Translations under genes and position numbers: made by a program | Source: Panonychus citri | Taxonomy: Eukaryota; Arthropoda; Arachnida; Trombidiformes; Tetranychidae | Direction of reading: 5' to 3' | DNA: 64,000 nt | Assembly: GCF_014898815.1 (NCBI RefSeq) | Contig: NW_026515495.1 | Span: forward strand, 682,001-746,000 | The notes under the pieces: model-generated | Seen by the model: only the letters and a program-made list of their open reading frames with translations | Told to the model about the DNA's origin: nothing | The model's database searches: none | Shown here: one piece after another, positions 1 through 16,168 of the stretch | How positions within the stretch are numbered: position 1 is the stretch's first letter | How the letters are laid out: each line of letters opens with the position of its first letter

Positions 1-2475
1 TTTCAAATCACAATATTTTAATCAATCATTGATTTCATTGATTATAATTATGATTAACCTCTTGGTTTTATCATATTACAAATCAATCAATGATTTAAAT
101 TGATTGTTGAAAGGAAAATTTAATAATTTGATAAACAATTAAGGTGTGCTTTATGTTTATGATTAGCAGTATGATTTAGATTGGGAAAATAATAATTAGC
201 ACAACAATCAAGGTTTAACAAACTTTACCAATGATATTTAATATCAACCAAATCAGATCATTAATTGTAATCAAAATTCAAGGGATTTGTTATGGTAACA
301 AGTTAAACAGCTAAAATCATATTGATTAAATTAAATTAAACCTAATTGTAAATAAGTTCAGTTAATTGTTTACTATTTATCGTAACAATCAAATGTTGAT
401 CAAGTATCAAAAACCATACAGGTTATCATTGTAATCCACAATATGTATTAAGGTTAATTTAAATTAATCACAGTTAACGGGGAAAAAAAATCACAATACA
501 ATTTAAAAACCTATCGAATGACAATCAAAATTAAACTAAATCAAGGATAATCGCAAGTTTAATTGTTGGATGATAATAGATGGGAATTAATCAACAGAAA
601 CAACATTGATTGTGTTGATTTAACGATTATCCTTGAAAGTAAACAAAACAATTACAATAATAGATGAAAATATCAATGAGTACGAAAATTTAATTTTCCA
701 ATTGATTGTATTTAAATTGTGCTTTAAATTGTTCACCGTTAATTCAGTTATGAAGTAAATAAATAGTTTGTCACTAATTGTGATTTACTAAATCAAATAA
801 GTTAATCACTTTTCACACCCAAACGTCAATGAAATCCAATAATAATTACTAACCTTCGTTGGGACGATATGATTGTTTTTTATTATTTCTCGTTTAAATT
901 GTAACCTTGGTAATGATTAGTTTTGGTTAAATTGAGTTGATCATTAATAACAATTTAAATGGTTCCAATTGATTGTTGATCATTTACTGATCATGATATT
1001 TATTACTTGTCATTAGATTATGTTGATTATTGTTCATTAAACATCAGTATCATTTGTCTCAACAATCAAACTTTGATGTACAATAAGATTAATAATATTA
1101 ATTGAGTTGATTAAATTGTTGTTTTTCTAATAACAACAACAATTAATCTAATTATCGGATCTGTTAATCGTGGGAATGTATTAACATTGAGGAATTAATT
1201 TTTCTTAATCAGCTATAGTGATTTAATTTACTTTCTATCGTGTGTATGTGTGAGTGTTAATTAAGAGGCAAGGAATTAAAGAGAAGAGAAAAAAAAAATT
1301 AAATTCTAAATGAAAAAAAAAAGATTTCGATTCTATTTGATTAAAGGAAGATAATTAACTGATTGTTATCAGTTAATTTTAACGATAATAATCATCACCA
1401 TAAGTAACAATTTAAGCTCTTGATTAGCTTGAGTTTTTGTTTTCACTCATTAACAATCTTAATTAAGAAAACAAAATGATTGATCAAAATCGGTGGATTC
1501 AAGAAAAGCCAATTAAACAGTTAATTGTTACTTTAAATTGTCTACTGATTGTAATTACAATTTGCATTTTTTACTCTTTCATTTGCTGCTGTTTCTTTGT
1601 TTTCATAATCAAGTTAATTGTTTCATTTGATTTGATTGGGTAATCAATTTTATTGATCACTGATTGTCGGGTTAAATTGCTGTTAATTAACAAGGTGTGG
1701 TAAACCCAAGTAACAATTAATAAAATCAAATATATATTAAATCAACCTTAATATTAATGATTATTGTTATGATGAAACTTTAATTGTTATTGTCAAGTTG
1801 ATTGTGCCATTGATTTGACAAAGTACGGAAGATGATTTAAAATAGACACTATGATGAATTTGATTGCTTATTTTAGCTAATCAAGGTAACAATTAACGTT
1901 AATTTCATGTTGAGAATCAGTGTGAACCTTGATTGTTTAGAATAATATATAAATTGTAAACAATGTGAAACAATTTCATTGATTGTTATCAAAATGGAAA
2001 CATTTAAATCACCATTCAGTTAATCAAGTACTAAATTCATTCGTGAACTAATTACATGATTTTCTGATTTTCTCTCTGGCATCAGGTTGATTTTGAGTTT
2101 ACCTTTACCTGTGGAGGTAAAGAAAAAAGTGAAACAGGTAAGATGAAGATGAGATTAGATTTTTAGGGATGAAAAGAAGGTCAGGGACAGAGAGAAGATG
2201 AAGATGATGAGAAAGAAAGAAAGAAAGAAAGAAAGAGAAATGCGAAAGAAGATCCGGGAACCGGTAAAAAAAAAGAAAGAGAGTGAAAGGTATTAGGCCA
2301 AATGATGAAGAAGATGAAGATAAAAGAAGATGATAAGTGTATTTGAAGATAAAGAAAGATTTTGGTTCTTATATTTACCTTGTTAAGCCCCGAGGGTCAA
2401 GAAGAAAACGGCAAAGAAATGTTATATTAGCGATGATGGAGAAAAAAATAAGATAGAAAAACTTTTCGTGATGAC

Positions 2476-2512
<37 letters not shown>

Positions 2513-3297
2513 GGATCATCTTCTCTTTCACTCTTTCAACCTGACAGGGAAGACCACCTAGACTCACGTTCCAAGGTTGTAACAATATTATGGATGATGC
2601 AAAATTTGGTAATTATGATAATAATAAAAGGAGAAAGATGATAATTGTGATGATGAAGGAAAATGAAAGAGGATAAAGAGAGATGATGATGAGATTTTGA
2701 TGTATCACCCATTCAAATGGCCATTATTATGGTCAATTGTTTACATCATCAAATTTTTCTCTATGGTTTCTCTTTGTTAATCAACAAAGCAAAAGTTCAA
2801 TCAAATCATTTATCGTAACCATAATCATCATTATCATCATCAAGGAAAATCATCATCTACATGAAAAGCGAAGAGGAAAAAAAAATATAAAAAAACGATT
2901 AAGAATTAAAAAGAACCCACCAGGTGGCGCTCGAAGTTTTTTTCCTCCAAAATTTGAGTTTGAAAATTTTTCTTTCAGTTTGATAAACAGAAACCTGAGA
3001 GTAAAGTTGTTGTACTCTGTTGGTTGTGTCAACTTTTAACAATAACAATCAACCAAATAGTTAAAATCTATTCAAATTAACAAAATTGTTCAAATGATAA
3101 TCAATTAGTCTTGTGATCAATTGTGACGAAACATTAAATAATCAACAGTTTCCAACATAAAATACAATTGAAACAAAAACCTTCACTTATTGTTTGTTGT
3201 TGTTGTTGTTTTGTTTTCTTACCTCAACCGATTATCTTATTGTTTAATTTAATCTGGATTAAATTGTTCACTAACTGTTTTATTTGTTTTCAATTCA
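1..3297. other. AT-rich intergenic or 5' flanking DNA
   Basis: No exon-like open frame with recognisable homology is visible on either strand. The stretch is built of TTAATTG/CAATTAA-type words, with a purine-rich part around 2150-2340 that includes a GAAA run (about 2213-2236), and a CT run at 2480-2509. The last 250 bases before the ATG at 3298 may be 5' UTR of the PDZ gene. A small open frame at 2737-3039 is low complexity and was not accepted. Confidence 0.6.
2480..2509. repeat. (CT)n microsatellite
   Basis: About 15 uninterrupted CT units. It lies about 790 bp upstream of the PDZ gene start and is probably length-variable. Confidence 0.9.
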
Positions 3298-6200
3298 ATG
3301 GCTCCCAATAGACGATCTGTTCCTACCTCATTGTCACTCTCTGATTCATCTGATCCTGAATCATGGGGATCGCCAACAATTAACAATCATAACAACAATA
3401 GTAACACAAATATTGGTAAAGTTAAAACGTTAATAACAACAACGAGTGAAATTGTCAATGGTTCAACAAATGGACACTTTAATGGTAATTCAAATGGACA
3501 CTATGTTAATACAACCATTTTCAACACTCGTAATCATATTAACAGGATACAAGTTAACAGTTCCAATGATTGTGTTACTAATGATAAAATTAATGGCAGT
3601 GTGAATGTTTCATCATCATCATCATCAACAACAACAATTACAACAACAACAAACTCATCATCCTCATTAAATCATAATCATCATCATCAGCATCGTGAAA
3701 ACAATATCAATGGTAATCATGATCAACATCCTTGGAAAAATTGGCCTAAAATTGATTTGATTAGTTCAATTGATCCATTTGAATCGAGTGATTCAATGAT
3801 TTCAGCATTCGCTTGTGTTGCCCATGTGATTAATAGTGATTCAGCAAATGAAGAAGAAGAAGATCAAATTGATGGAGATAATGAGATTATTAGAATTACT
3901 GGTGATAATTCAGAAAATGGAAACGATGATTATGATGAAGATAATGGTTCATACGATTCGTCTAATCATCCTAATTCATTGGAATCACCGGAAAATTACC
4001 GACCCATTCATAAACCACAATCACTTGTTGTTGATTATAAAAGTAACAATGATAAAATTAACAGTAAATTAAATGGTAAATGTTCAATTAACGATAAATA
4101 CATTAACAAATCTGATCAAGTGAACACAATTAAACCTTCACCACCTCCGCTATCAACAATACCTCGTCCATTACAACAACCACCTCCACCTCCAGTCTCA
4201 TCATCATCATCATCATCAACTAAATCAACGATAATTACAACACCAACAACTTCATCAACACTTTTCCCTAATCAAATTAACTCACCTACATCAAAATCAA
4301 CTATTCCTTCAAACTGTTCATCAATTACAACTCCAATAACTGCCAAAGATCATCTTTATGAGACAATCTATCCATCCAATATCCGACTTACCAGAGAATC
4401 AAAGTATTTTTCTGATTATCAGAATTATCGTTCAATTCTGAGTCACCATATTGAATCAGCTTCATCGTCACTGAATCCAACCACCAATGGACACACCTCT
4501 ATTAAAGTAAATCAATCTAATCCTACCAACGATAATCCTAATCATTCAGCTTCCATTGATCTGATTAACTCAAAAGATAACAAAGAAATGGTTCGAAGAG
4601 CAAATTATTCATCATCCCCATCATCATCATCATCATCGCCATCGTCATCATCAATTACAGGTAGAAACAGTTATAAAAATGTTACTGGACGATTATCAAC
4701 ATCGTCAACTGTCAATCAATCATATAATCAAGTAAAATCAATTCAATATAATCAAAATCAACGGACAAAACCACAATCATATAATTATCATCATCCACAT
4801 CATCAGCATCATCTTCCTGGTCATAGTAATTCAAGTTCATTGTATAAACCATCATTATCTTCATCTTCATCATCACTAATGTCTCCACCTCCACCTTCAT
4901 CACCTTCACCAATATCACAATTAAATCAAGGTGATCATAATCAACGATTGATGAAAAAATTATCAGACAATTCATCATCACTGAATAATAACAACAACAG
5001 CAACAGTAACAATAATAATAATAATTATTATCATTCATCATCATCTAAATCATCAACAATTAGCAGACCAACATATTTAAAATTTAATAAATCAACTAAC
5101 CAGTTATTTGATGAAGTTGATGGTAAACTAATTAATAATAATAATCCACAACCTTCAACAATTGGAAACAAAGTTACTAATGAAAAATTACAATCAACAC
5201 AAATCAGCTCAATTGATAATATTAATAAGGATAAAAATGTTGACAATCAAATTGAACAACAAACAATTAAACTTAAACCTGATCAAGTTTATCCAAATTC
5301 AATTAGTATACCGATTATATCTCGAGCCAATGTTAGATCAACGGAAGAATATGCAACAATAATTAAAAGCCGATCAATTAACTCGATGAAAAGTTCAACC
5401 TTAACTCCATCATCACCAATCAATAATGAAGAAATTAAATTGCTATCAAAAGATGATTCCAATTTAATTTCAGAATCAAAGGGTAAACAATCAATTGAAT
5501 CACCAATGTCTCTAAATTCATTGTCTTCACTATCACCAACAAATTCACCATCAACATCATCAATTGGAAATAATTTAATTGAAACAAAGCACAAATCAAT
5601 CAAATCTAAATCAAAGGATAAATCATCTGGATCACCTTTATCTCAATCATCTTCATCATCATCTCGATCATTTTTCTCAAGATTTTTCTCATTAACTCAT
5701 GTAATCTCACGAACCTTTAGCGTTGAGAAGATTGATAAACACCATCGATCGTTAAACGATCATGGTAAAGGTACTAATCTAATCAAATCCGCTGTTTCCA
5801 CGCCAGCGTTAACATTTTCAACTCGATCAAATACTTTGCTCAACGATCTCAATGGTAACAACAATCAATTCCCCTCGACACGAACTTTAATTGATTCACC
5901 GACTGGAAGTTATAACAATCAAGAGACAATCGAACCCGTTTCGTTAACAACATCAAATTCTGGTTCTAAATCTCTACAAACCAAATCGTCTTCATCCTTT
6001 GTTCGAGCTTTTAAGAATCGATTAAGTCTTCGGCGAAGTCGACGAAAGGTCAAAGTTAAAGTTGATGTTACTCGAACCAAATCAGATCCAAGGTTAGTAA
6101 ATTTACTAATCACAATTAATTGTTCTCAGATAATTTCTAATTGTTCAGATTGTTTCAGAATCTTTTTTTTTATATATATTCTTTATTATTTATCATTTAT

Positions 6201-7398
6201 CTAAATTGAATTTACTATTATCATCCAAGAGTTTAAACAAAAGTGATTAGGAGACAATTTAATTGATTAACAATCAAACTTGCCAGTGAACTGATTAACT
6301 ATTAGATTGACATTTTGTGTCTGAAAAAACAACATACAATCTAATACAACATTAGTGTATTAAATTACTGTAATCTAATGATAATTTATAAATTGTTACT
6401 ACACAAAAAAAAGTACACAAAGGTTAGAGTTAAATTGTGACAATTTAATTTTTTTTTGGCTCAAACAATAATCAGTTTAATGACAGTTAATACAACCTAA
6501 CCCATCATCTTAATTATCATCAATTTCATTTTCATCTTTAACTTTTACTTTTGTGAAAATCATGATAATTGTTAACAATTAGAAAGAGCTGGCAAAATAA
6601 AAAACAATCATGGTAATCAAATTGTAGCACTTTTTGATTACCTTGACAATCAGATTAATTATTCATTTCCTGTCCAAACTGAATTAAGTTTCCGGTTACT
6701 ATTAGTTGTTATCTTAATGACGACAAAAAAAGTTCAATTGTTTGATAAATTTATCTTTAATTACATATCGTAATTAGATCACAATTAGAACTTTTTTTTC
6801 CAACAACCAATGGTCAAACTTTTCTAAATTGTTGATCAATTGTAATTACACTTTTTTTAATTTTCTATCATCTAAACTCATTGATTTAATTGTGATTTTT
6901 TGACTTCTTTTCCAGAGTAACTAAAAGTAATCGATACGAAGATGACAAGATGATTCCAAAACAATCAATGAAAGAGGAAACGATCCATGGGTCAATCGTT
7001 GCAACGAATTCAGGTGACCACATGAAAATCGTTGAGATTCATCGTCCTCAAGGTAAACCTTTCGGATTTTTTGTCGCCGTGGAACTGTTAATAACGTTAA
7101 AGGTTAGTTAATCAGCTTAATCATATCTCGCTAATTACTCATCAATTGAATTCATTTAATCTAATCAATTGTGTTTTCCTTTTAACAATCAGGTATTTTC
7201 ATCTCAAGAATTGATTCCAATGGAGAGAAAGCCTTTCAGGGATTACTTGAAATCGGTGACAGATTAATTGAAATTGATGGAAACGATGTAACCGAAGCTT
7301 CAGTTATCCAAGTTAATCAATTGATGTCAAACAAAACTAAATTAACTCTCAAGATTGTACCTTTCAGCGTGATTTCTGATACAACGAAAACCGGATAA
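3298..7398 (+). CDS. Large low-complexity protein with C-terminal PDZ domain (one apparent frameshift)
   Basis: Three-exon model: 3298-6092, 6916-7102 and 7193-7398, with GTTAGT donors and CAG acceptors. Exon 1 (about 930 codons) is dominated by Ser, Asn, Thr, Pro and Gln runs, with a basic Arg/Ser-rich patch near its end. Exons 2-3 encode one PDZ domain. The carboxylate-binding loop region reads KPFGFFVA, followed by the strand and helix pattern GIFISRIDSNGEKAFQGLLE, then GDRLIEIDG. PDZ domains bind C-terminal peptides of partner proteins, so a scaffold role is inferred; the long disordered part gives no further clue. The frame breaks at about 7077-7080. Upstream reads FGFFVA and downstream RGTVNNVKG, but they are offset by one base. 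Exons sum to 3188 nt, and one extra base makes 1063 codons. I do not recognise a specific orthologue. The start is the first ATG of the long frame. Confidence 0.7.
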
Positions 7399-8039
7399 TA
7401 ACATGATTATAATCATTCAATTCCTTTAACCATTACAATTAAAATGTCACATGTATATCCAATCAAACATAATACATGTTGATAGTTGTTGTCATTTTAG
7501 TTTGTTTATTAATCGTTTTTACAATTGTAATACTTTGATTGTCCATATTATCAACACACAATTATCTTGATAATATATAAATTGTTTACTACTATTGTTG
7601 TTAAATTTTTACAAATCAACTTTGAAAAGTTTCATATTATTAATTGTACTTGTATCATAATCTTAAAAAAATATTTAATTGTGAAAACTTTTTAACTTTG
7701 TAAAACTTAATGTTAACTGTTCAATGAAAATCGACCCAATTGTTAATCGTGATCTTTGAATTTTCACAATATTCTTTATTTAGAAAGTAGATTGATAAAC
7801 ATCCATAGTGACGAGAAAACTGATTAGTAGGTTTTGATTGAGAAATAATTAAGAAATTGTATCAAATTAAAAAAAGAAATTGAAACAAATGTATTTATAT
7901 TAACGGTCCCTTCCAATGACGCATAGTCAGAACTGAGATCAATGTTTTCATGTGGAGATTTTTAAATCATTTGTTGACAATTTTTGGTGTTGATTGTTTG
8001 TGTTTTAATTATTAGCTTTTTGTTGTTAGCTGAATAATT
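7399..8039. other. Intergenic region
   Basis: This 640 bp AT-rich gap separates the PDZ gene stop from the first PRPP synthetase ATG. It must hold the 3' UTR of one gene and the promoter of the other. I see no other feature. Confidence 0.6.
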
Positions 8040-9303
<1,264 letters not shown>

Positions 9304-10947
9304 GATGATATTATTAAAGAAATTGTGTTAAAATCACCAATCAAATTAGATTGACAATCGAGAAATCAAATCGAAATATATTATCATCTTAATATTGTAA
9401 TAATAATAAAGAGAAAACAACAATCAATTCAAATTTGACCAACAACACAAACCAAATTGTTCGTTATATTATTAAATATTAATAGTTAATTAAAATCTAA
9501 TCCATCTCAACAAGATTTATCATCTAATCAAGTAAACGATTCAAATTCATTACTTTTATCATCGACTATCCATAATTTCAATGTTTCAATCTCAGTTTCA
9601 TCATCAAGAGATCAAAAGACTCAAGGATTATCTCCTTTTCCATCATTAATCAAGATTTATGATCAGATCTTGCTAGAAGATTAATTGATTAATTGCTTTT
9701 CTATCTGATTGCTAATCAGCGATAAATTAAACTTGTTTCTTTCATTAATTCAACTAGTAGTTTCGTTCTAAGTCCATGGTCACCATCAACAGTTTCCCAA
9801 TTCCAACTTCTAGTGTAATGAAGGAAAATATTAAATTTAGAACCAAATATGAATTCAATTAGTGATTAAACTTGAACTTCTATTAAATCACTACCGATAA
9901 CATGAGAAAATATATTCATGGTGACAAAACTTTTCCAATTTATTATCAGTCAAGTTTTTTTTTTCATCTACTTCTCGGTTCATATGATTTTCATATTCCT
10001 TTGAGCTTGACTAATGCATCAGAATATCTGATTAGTTGATTGTAGAGATAAAATTTGGCCGATTTAAGTTGACATTAATGTTTTGTTTTCTTTCATTATT
10101 AATAACAAATATAAAACTATTTCGTTACTTACCTTTGGTTAATTTTGTATTGGAAAAGTTTGATAATCAGATGGACTCAAGCAAATTGCCGAAAGTTGGT
10201 TATTCATTTTGGTCCTTTAATGGTCAAAGATGAGAGACCGAAGCAGCTCTTTAAGTCGAGAGAAATGAATTGATGGTCACATACCCAACGGGTGAATTAT
10301 GGAATCTATTGTAAAGGATAAGAAGAAGAAGAAAAAAATTCATATTGTCATTAGTTGATTAGTGATTATAATCAAGTCTATGGATTAAGACTCGAACTTT
10401 AAATGAACTGTAATTGCGGTTCACGAAACAGTAAAAAAATGAGAAAATGAGTTTACCAATGTTATCGATTGTTTGGTGAATATTCAGAACAATTAGTCAA
10501 CATAATTGGAATTGACATCAATTGGGAACAAATCGATTGGCAATCACTTAACCATTTACACGGAAATTTGTTGTTACCGATTTTTGCTTATCCAGGAAGA
10601 AAAGGAAAACCTTAGAAACAAAAATTCGGAAGTTTTTCTGGTTCTCAGCCAATCGCCTTGTTCATTTTTACATGACAACATCTCAATAGAACATAAAGAG
10701 AATATCAATTGATCAATTAATGAGAGAGAATTAAAATTTTCCTCTCTAATTAAAAATTCAAATTTTGAGATAAATAAACAAAGGAGAAAGTCACATGATC
10801 GAGTTACATGTGATTCTCCCCCAAATATATTAATTTACATTCGCTAATAGAGAGACCAAATTAATGAGAACAATTTGTTTTCTATTCTTTTTTATTATCT
10901 GGAATTGAATTCGATTAGTTAATTGATTGTTTTTGTTTTCGTTTCAG
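9304..10947. other. Intergenic region between PRPS copy 1 and the orphan PTPRN exon
   Basis: The first 150 bp are shared with the downstream flank of PRPS copy 2, and homology stops near 9455. The remaining 1.5 kb shows no coding similarity. I searched specifically for upstream exons of the PTPRN-like gene (HCSAGxGR, WPD) and found none. The last bases, TTTCGTTTCAG, are a good splice acceptor for the following exon. Confidence 0.55.
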
Positions 10948-11096
10948 GAGCCAAAGAGATCGACATCGCTGCTACACTGGAACACATTAGAGACCAACGA
11001 GGAGGAAGCGTCAAGTCAAAGGCCCAATTTGAGTTCGTTCTCGAGGCCATTGCCGAGGAGGTTTCGGCCATTCTCAAGACACTTAAGCCCAATTGA
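10948..11096 (+). pseudogene. Lone last exon of a PTPRN/IA-2-type receptor phosphatase
   Basis: After a pyrimidine-rich CAG acceptor, the frame starting at base 3 reads [17 protein letters not shown], then [20 protein letters not shown], ending LKTLKPN and TGA. This is the conserved C-terminal tail of the neuroendocrine secretory-granule phosphatase family PTPRN/PTPRN2 (IA-2, phogrin, nematode ida-1), where it follows the catalytic loop. The exon is intact, with good acceptor, phase and stop, but no other exon of the gene is visible in this window. Either it is the true last exon of a gene whose earlier exons lie more than 11 kb upstream, with the PDZ and PRPS genes nested in its introns, or it was stranded by a rearrangement. 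Family assignment is confident; functionality is not. Confidence 0.75.
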
Positions 11097-11947
11097 TGGA
11101 GGAGATAAATTGATTACTGTTGGTAGATTTGAACAATCAAAACGGTTCACCTTCATGTTTACCAGATATTCACTGATTATGATTATTATCACCACCACAA
11201 CAACACCGACATCATCATCCTGATCATCACAATCATTAATAATTCATCAACAGAGTCTTTGGTTAAAGTAAATGTTGGATTTACATTATAACCGATGGTT
11301 TAAATCAATCACAATTTCCGGTTTAATTGTCCTGATAATTGTAGAACTGGCTAATTGTGTTTACCGACTAATTGCTTACAATGGAAAATTATCCTTAAAG
11401 AAAAGAGGAAGATGAATGTTCATATTGACAGAAAAAAACTAATCAAATCCAATTCCGATTCTACTTCTAATCAGCTGAACGATGTTCATTCATTTATACA
11501 GAAATTCATTTGAATTTATTACAATTTTTTCGTTCAATTATCAATTTGATGATGAAAATCTCCGATGATTTAATGTTTAACTTTGTGATTACAGAATCAA
11601 AAGATCAAACTACTTGACTCTGTCTATTGGAGACAATCAATAATAACCTCCTGCTGTGATTACGATTAAATCTCATCAAATCTATTGAGAAGATTGGAAC
11701 TGATTAACTTTGTCTTTGTTAATTAGTGACAATCAACTGAATCTTGTTTCTTTGTGAACAATATTTATAAATGGTCCCTCACGCAGAGGCAATGAAATTG
11801 TTGAGAAACTCAGAGTTTGTTTTGTAAACATATTTACCTTTGTTTACCTTTAGCTTTTTGTCTGTGATTTTCAATTGTTTTTCCTCTTGTTTTTGTAAAT
11901 TAATTTAATCTATTGGAAATTTTGTTGTTTTAATTGTGTTGATTAAA
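11097..11947. other. Intergenic region upstream of PRPS copy 2
   Basis: 850 bp of AT-rich sequence. It may include the 3' UTR of the PTPRN-like exon and the promoter of PRPS copy 2. It shows no similarity to the 640 bp upstream of PRPS copy 1. Confidence 0.5.
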
Positions 11948-13224
<1,277 letters not shown>

Positions 13225-16168
13225 GATGATATTATTAAAGAAATTGTGTTAAAATCACCAATCAAATTAGATTGACAATCGAGAAATCAAATCGAAATAT
13301 ATTATCATCTTAATATTGTAATAATAATAAAGAGAAAACAACAATCAATTCAAATTTGATCAACAACACAAACCAAATTCTCGTTTTATTAATACAAAGT
13401 TAATCAATTAATCAAAAATCTATTTTGACCTTGATTTTAATTGCACGAATCATGATCAACAATAATAATCTAATTGTATCTCTTGCAAATTAAGGAAACT
13501 GAAACTTTTTTCCGCTTCCAATCAATGAAATCAATTGTATAATCCAATCAAATTAAAAAACTTTATCAGCAAATTTAATTATCTACTTCAAGTTACCTTT
13601 GAAAGTTACAATTAGTCAAACAATCAAATTGATTATTTCAAATTATAATCAATGTTTACCTCTAATCAATTAAATTTCCAACTTGATAACCTTTGTGATG
13701 ATCATTGAAAACTGATTACAATCATTTAATTGTTATAATAAATGTCTACCCAATAGTTTCATCTCAGTGTCAAATCAATACATTTAATGTTCAACTGTTA
13801 ATTGTGATTTAATTAGTATATTTTTCACTGTCACCTTAATGTTAACTCATTAATCTCAAAGGTAATTGTTCAAATATCCTAATTATAAATTGTTTCTTAA
13901 TCCGGTTACATCGTTTTTCAGTTAATTGTTCAACTGTCCTCATTTACATGTCAACTTAATCATTAACATCATCATCATTGTCTTAATTAATATAATTAAG
14001 GAATAACCTTAATTGTTTTTTCCTCTGTTGAATCTAATTTCCGTTCTTTTTTTTTGTAATTGACCATTGATTGTAACGATTATCTCACTCAGGTAACAAT
14101 TAACTTGAACAATTTAACATTAATCATGAAAAAAAACCATTTCCCCAATAAAAGTTAAACCATAAATTGGTAATAATAATTATTGATTTGATTCCCTGAA
14201 GATGATTAAAGGTAAATGTTGACAATTGTAATTGTTAAATTGTTACTTAAATTGCTAAATCATGATCATCAGTAAACAATTAACCAATAAAATAATAATA
14301 ATGACTCATTTTGATGATTATGATAAATGATCAGAAAACAAAATTAACTTTCACTCAGTTGATAAAAAGCCTTAAGGTTAGAATCAATTTTTTCATTAAT
14401 CGATAATCAATAAGATAATCACATTGTTTTACCAACAATTAACAACAATTAACATTGATTTTAAGGTTTGGCCAATCTAATTGATTGTGTAAACATTAAT
14501 TTATTTTAAAAGTTGCTAAATTTAACATAATATTGTTTTCGTTACCTGATACAATTAACTTGTAATTGCCAACATTTACCATTGATATCAAGTGAATTAA
14601 ATATTAGTTATGCTGTTGGTTAAAACTAATTATCATGACTCATACAACTTAAGGGTATAAATTAACAATAACAATTAACAGAATATGAAATTTAATAATC
14701 ATCTTGGTAACAATTTACTCTGATTCTTTTTCTTATTTCTCTTTTCACCCTGTAATTCATTTCCATTTAATCATGTTAACTCTTCTCTTAATTAACCCTT
14801 TTCCTTTTCTTTCCATCATCATCATGATTCTCATGAGCCCCATAACCAAGATGCGAATCATTTTATTTGTCAGAATCAAATTTACCTTCAATCAGGTAAC
14901 ATGAACACACAATTGAAATAGTTATCATTTCAATCAGTTGCTCATCAGAATATTATTACATGAGAACCGAAAAACTTATTGTTACTCATTGAAAAAGTTC
15001 CTAGTTGATTATTGTTGTTGTTTGATTTCCATCTTCATGTTTACTTCCTATTAACTATTTTCTTTGCTACTTCCATCATCTTCATCATCATCATCATCTT
15101 CTTCTTCTTCTGTTATTATCACCAGAATTTTGAGAAAAAGAATTGAGTAAGTCTGCGCATTGAACTTTTCTTCATCTTCTTTTTTATCATCTTTCTCCTT
15201 CTTCCATCCTTTTCCCTAGGAATTGGATCGATTTCCTGTTACAATTCAGTCTCTTTTTCCCTGAGTGTCTGTGTAGATTTACCCTGGAGTCTTGTTATCC
15301 ACAACATCCTAGCATTTTCACCCTCGTTCATCTTGTTGTTTTCCTCTCCTTCCTAGTGTTTCTCCCTCCTCTCCCCTTACTCTATGCATGTATGTCCTCC
15401 TCCATCTCCTCCACCACCACCTCCTTATCCCTCCCACTGCAATTCATTGAGTCAATTTTTTAATCAATTTTTACAATTTACTAAAATCACAATCAAATAT
15501 CATTTCTTTTCTACACCAAACACTTTTACTTCCTCCTTCCATGTTTGTTGAAAGTGATATTTTCAATCTAAACCTCATGTAGATAAATGCTCATAAACGA
15601 TAACTTTAAAATTTAAGTTCTAATGTTGATCTAATTCGTGTTTACAATTGTTTCTTACTTTAATGATCCAATCGACATTATTTCCATTAATTCTTGTCAT
15701 CAATTGGTTTATCTACTTTTTCCCAGGGTTGCCCTAGTTTGGAATCAAAATTGAACTTTTTTTTTGATAATATATTCATTCATTAATATCACTTGGATAC
15801 AAAATTCTGGTTCAATACTCATCTCAACACTCACACTCACACACTTACACATTGATTGCCTTGTTTGCTTATATTGATTGTTGACATAAACACTTAACCA
15901 GTTTTCTGATTTTTTCAATGTTACCCAAAAGGTAATTACTACTAAATCAGTCTACTGGTCAACTGGAATTACATCAACACCAATTGATTATTGCTCCATT
16001 TTTAATTCAAGTTATTGGTAAAAAGAGATATTGAAAGTGACCATTGATTTGGTAGGAACAATAAACACCATCAATAAAGTGATTGATTGGAGTTGCTTTT
16101 TTTATAATATTTCGATTTGATTGTAATACCTAAAAATAGAAATCAAATCAGTGATCAACTAATCAACC
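13225..16168. other. Long intergenic region upstream of bestrophin
   Basis: 2.9 kb without a convincing exon. 13.3-14.9 kb is AT-rich. 15.0-15.5 kb turns pyrimidine-rich (CTTCTTCTT, CTCCTCCACCACC). The last kilobase probably carries the bestrophin promoter and 5' UTR, possibly with a non-coding first exon that I cannot define. Confidence 0.5.

Noticed and set aside
2737..3039. A 100-codon open frame upstream of the PDZ gene
   Set aside because: Lys/Ile/Phe-rich, AT-driven composition without homology; more likely 5' flank.
3836..6113. Several open frames overlapping exon 1 of the PDZ gene on both strands
   Set aside because: Shadows produced by TCA/ATC/AAT codon runs in low-complexity sequence.
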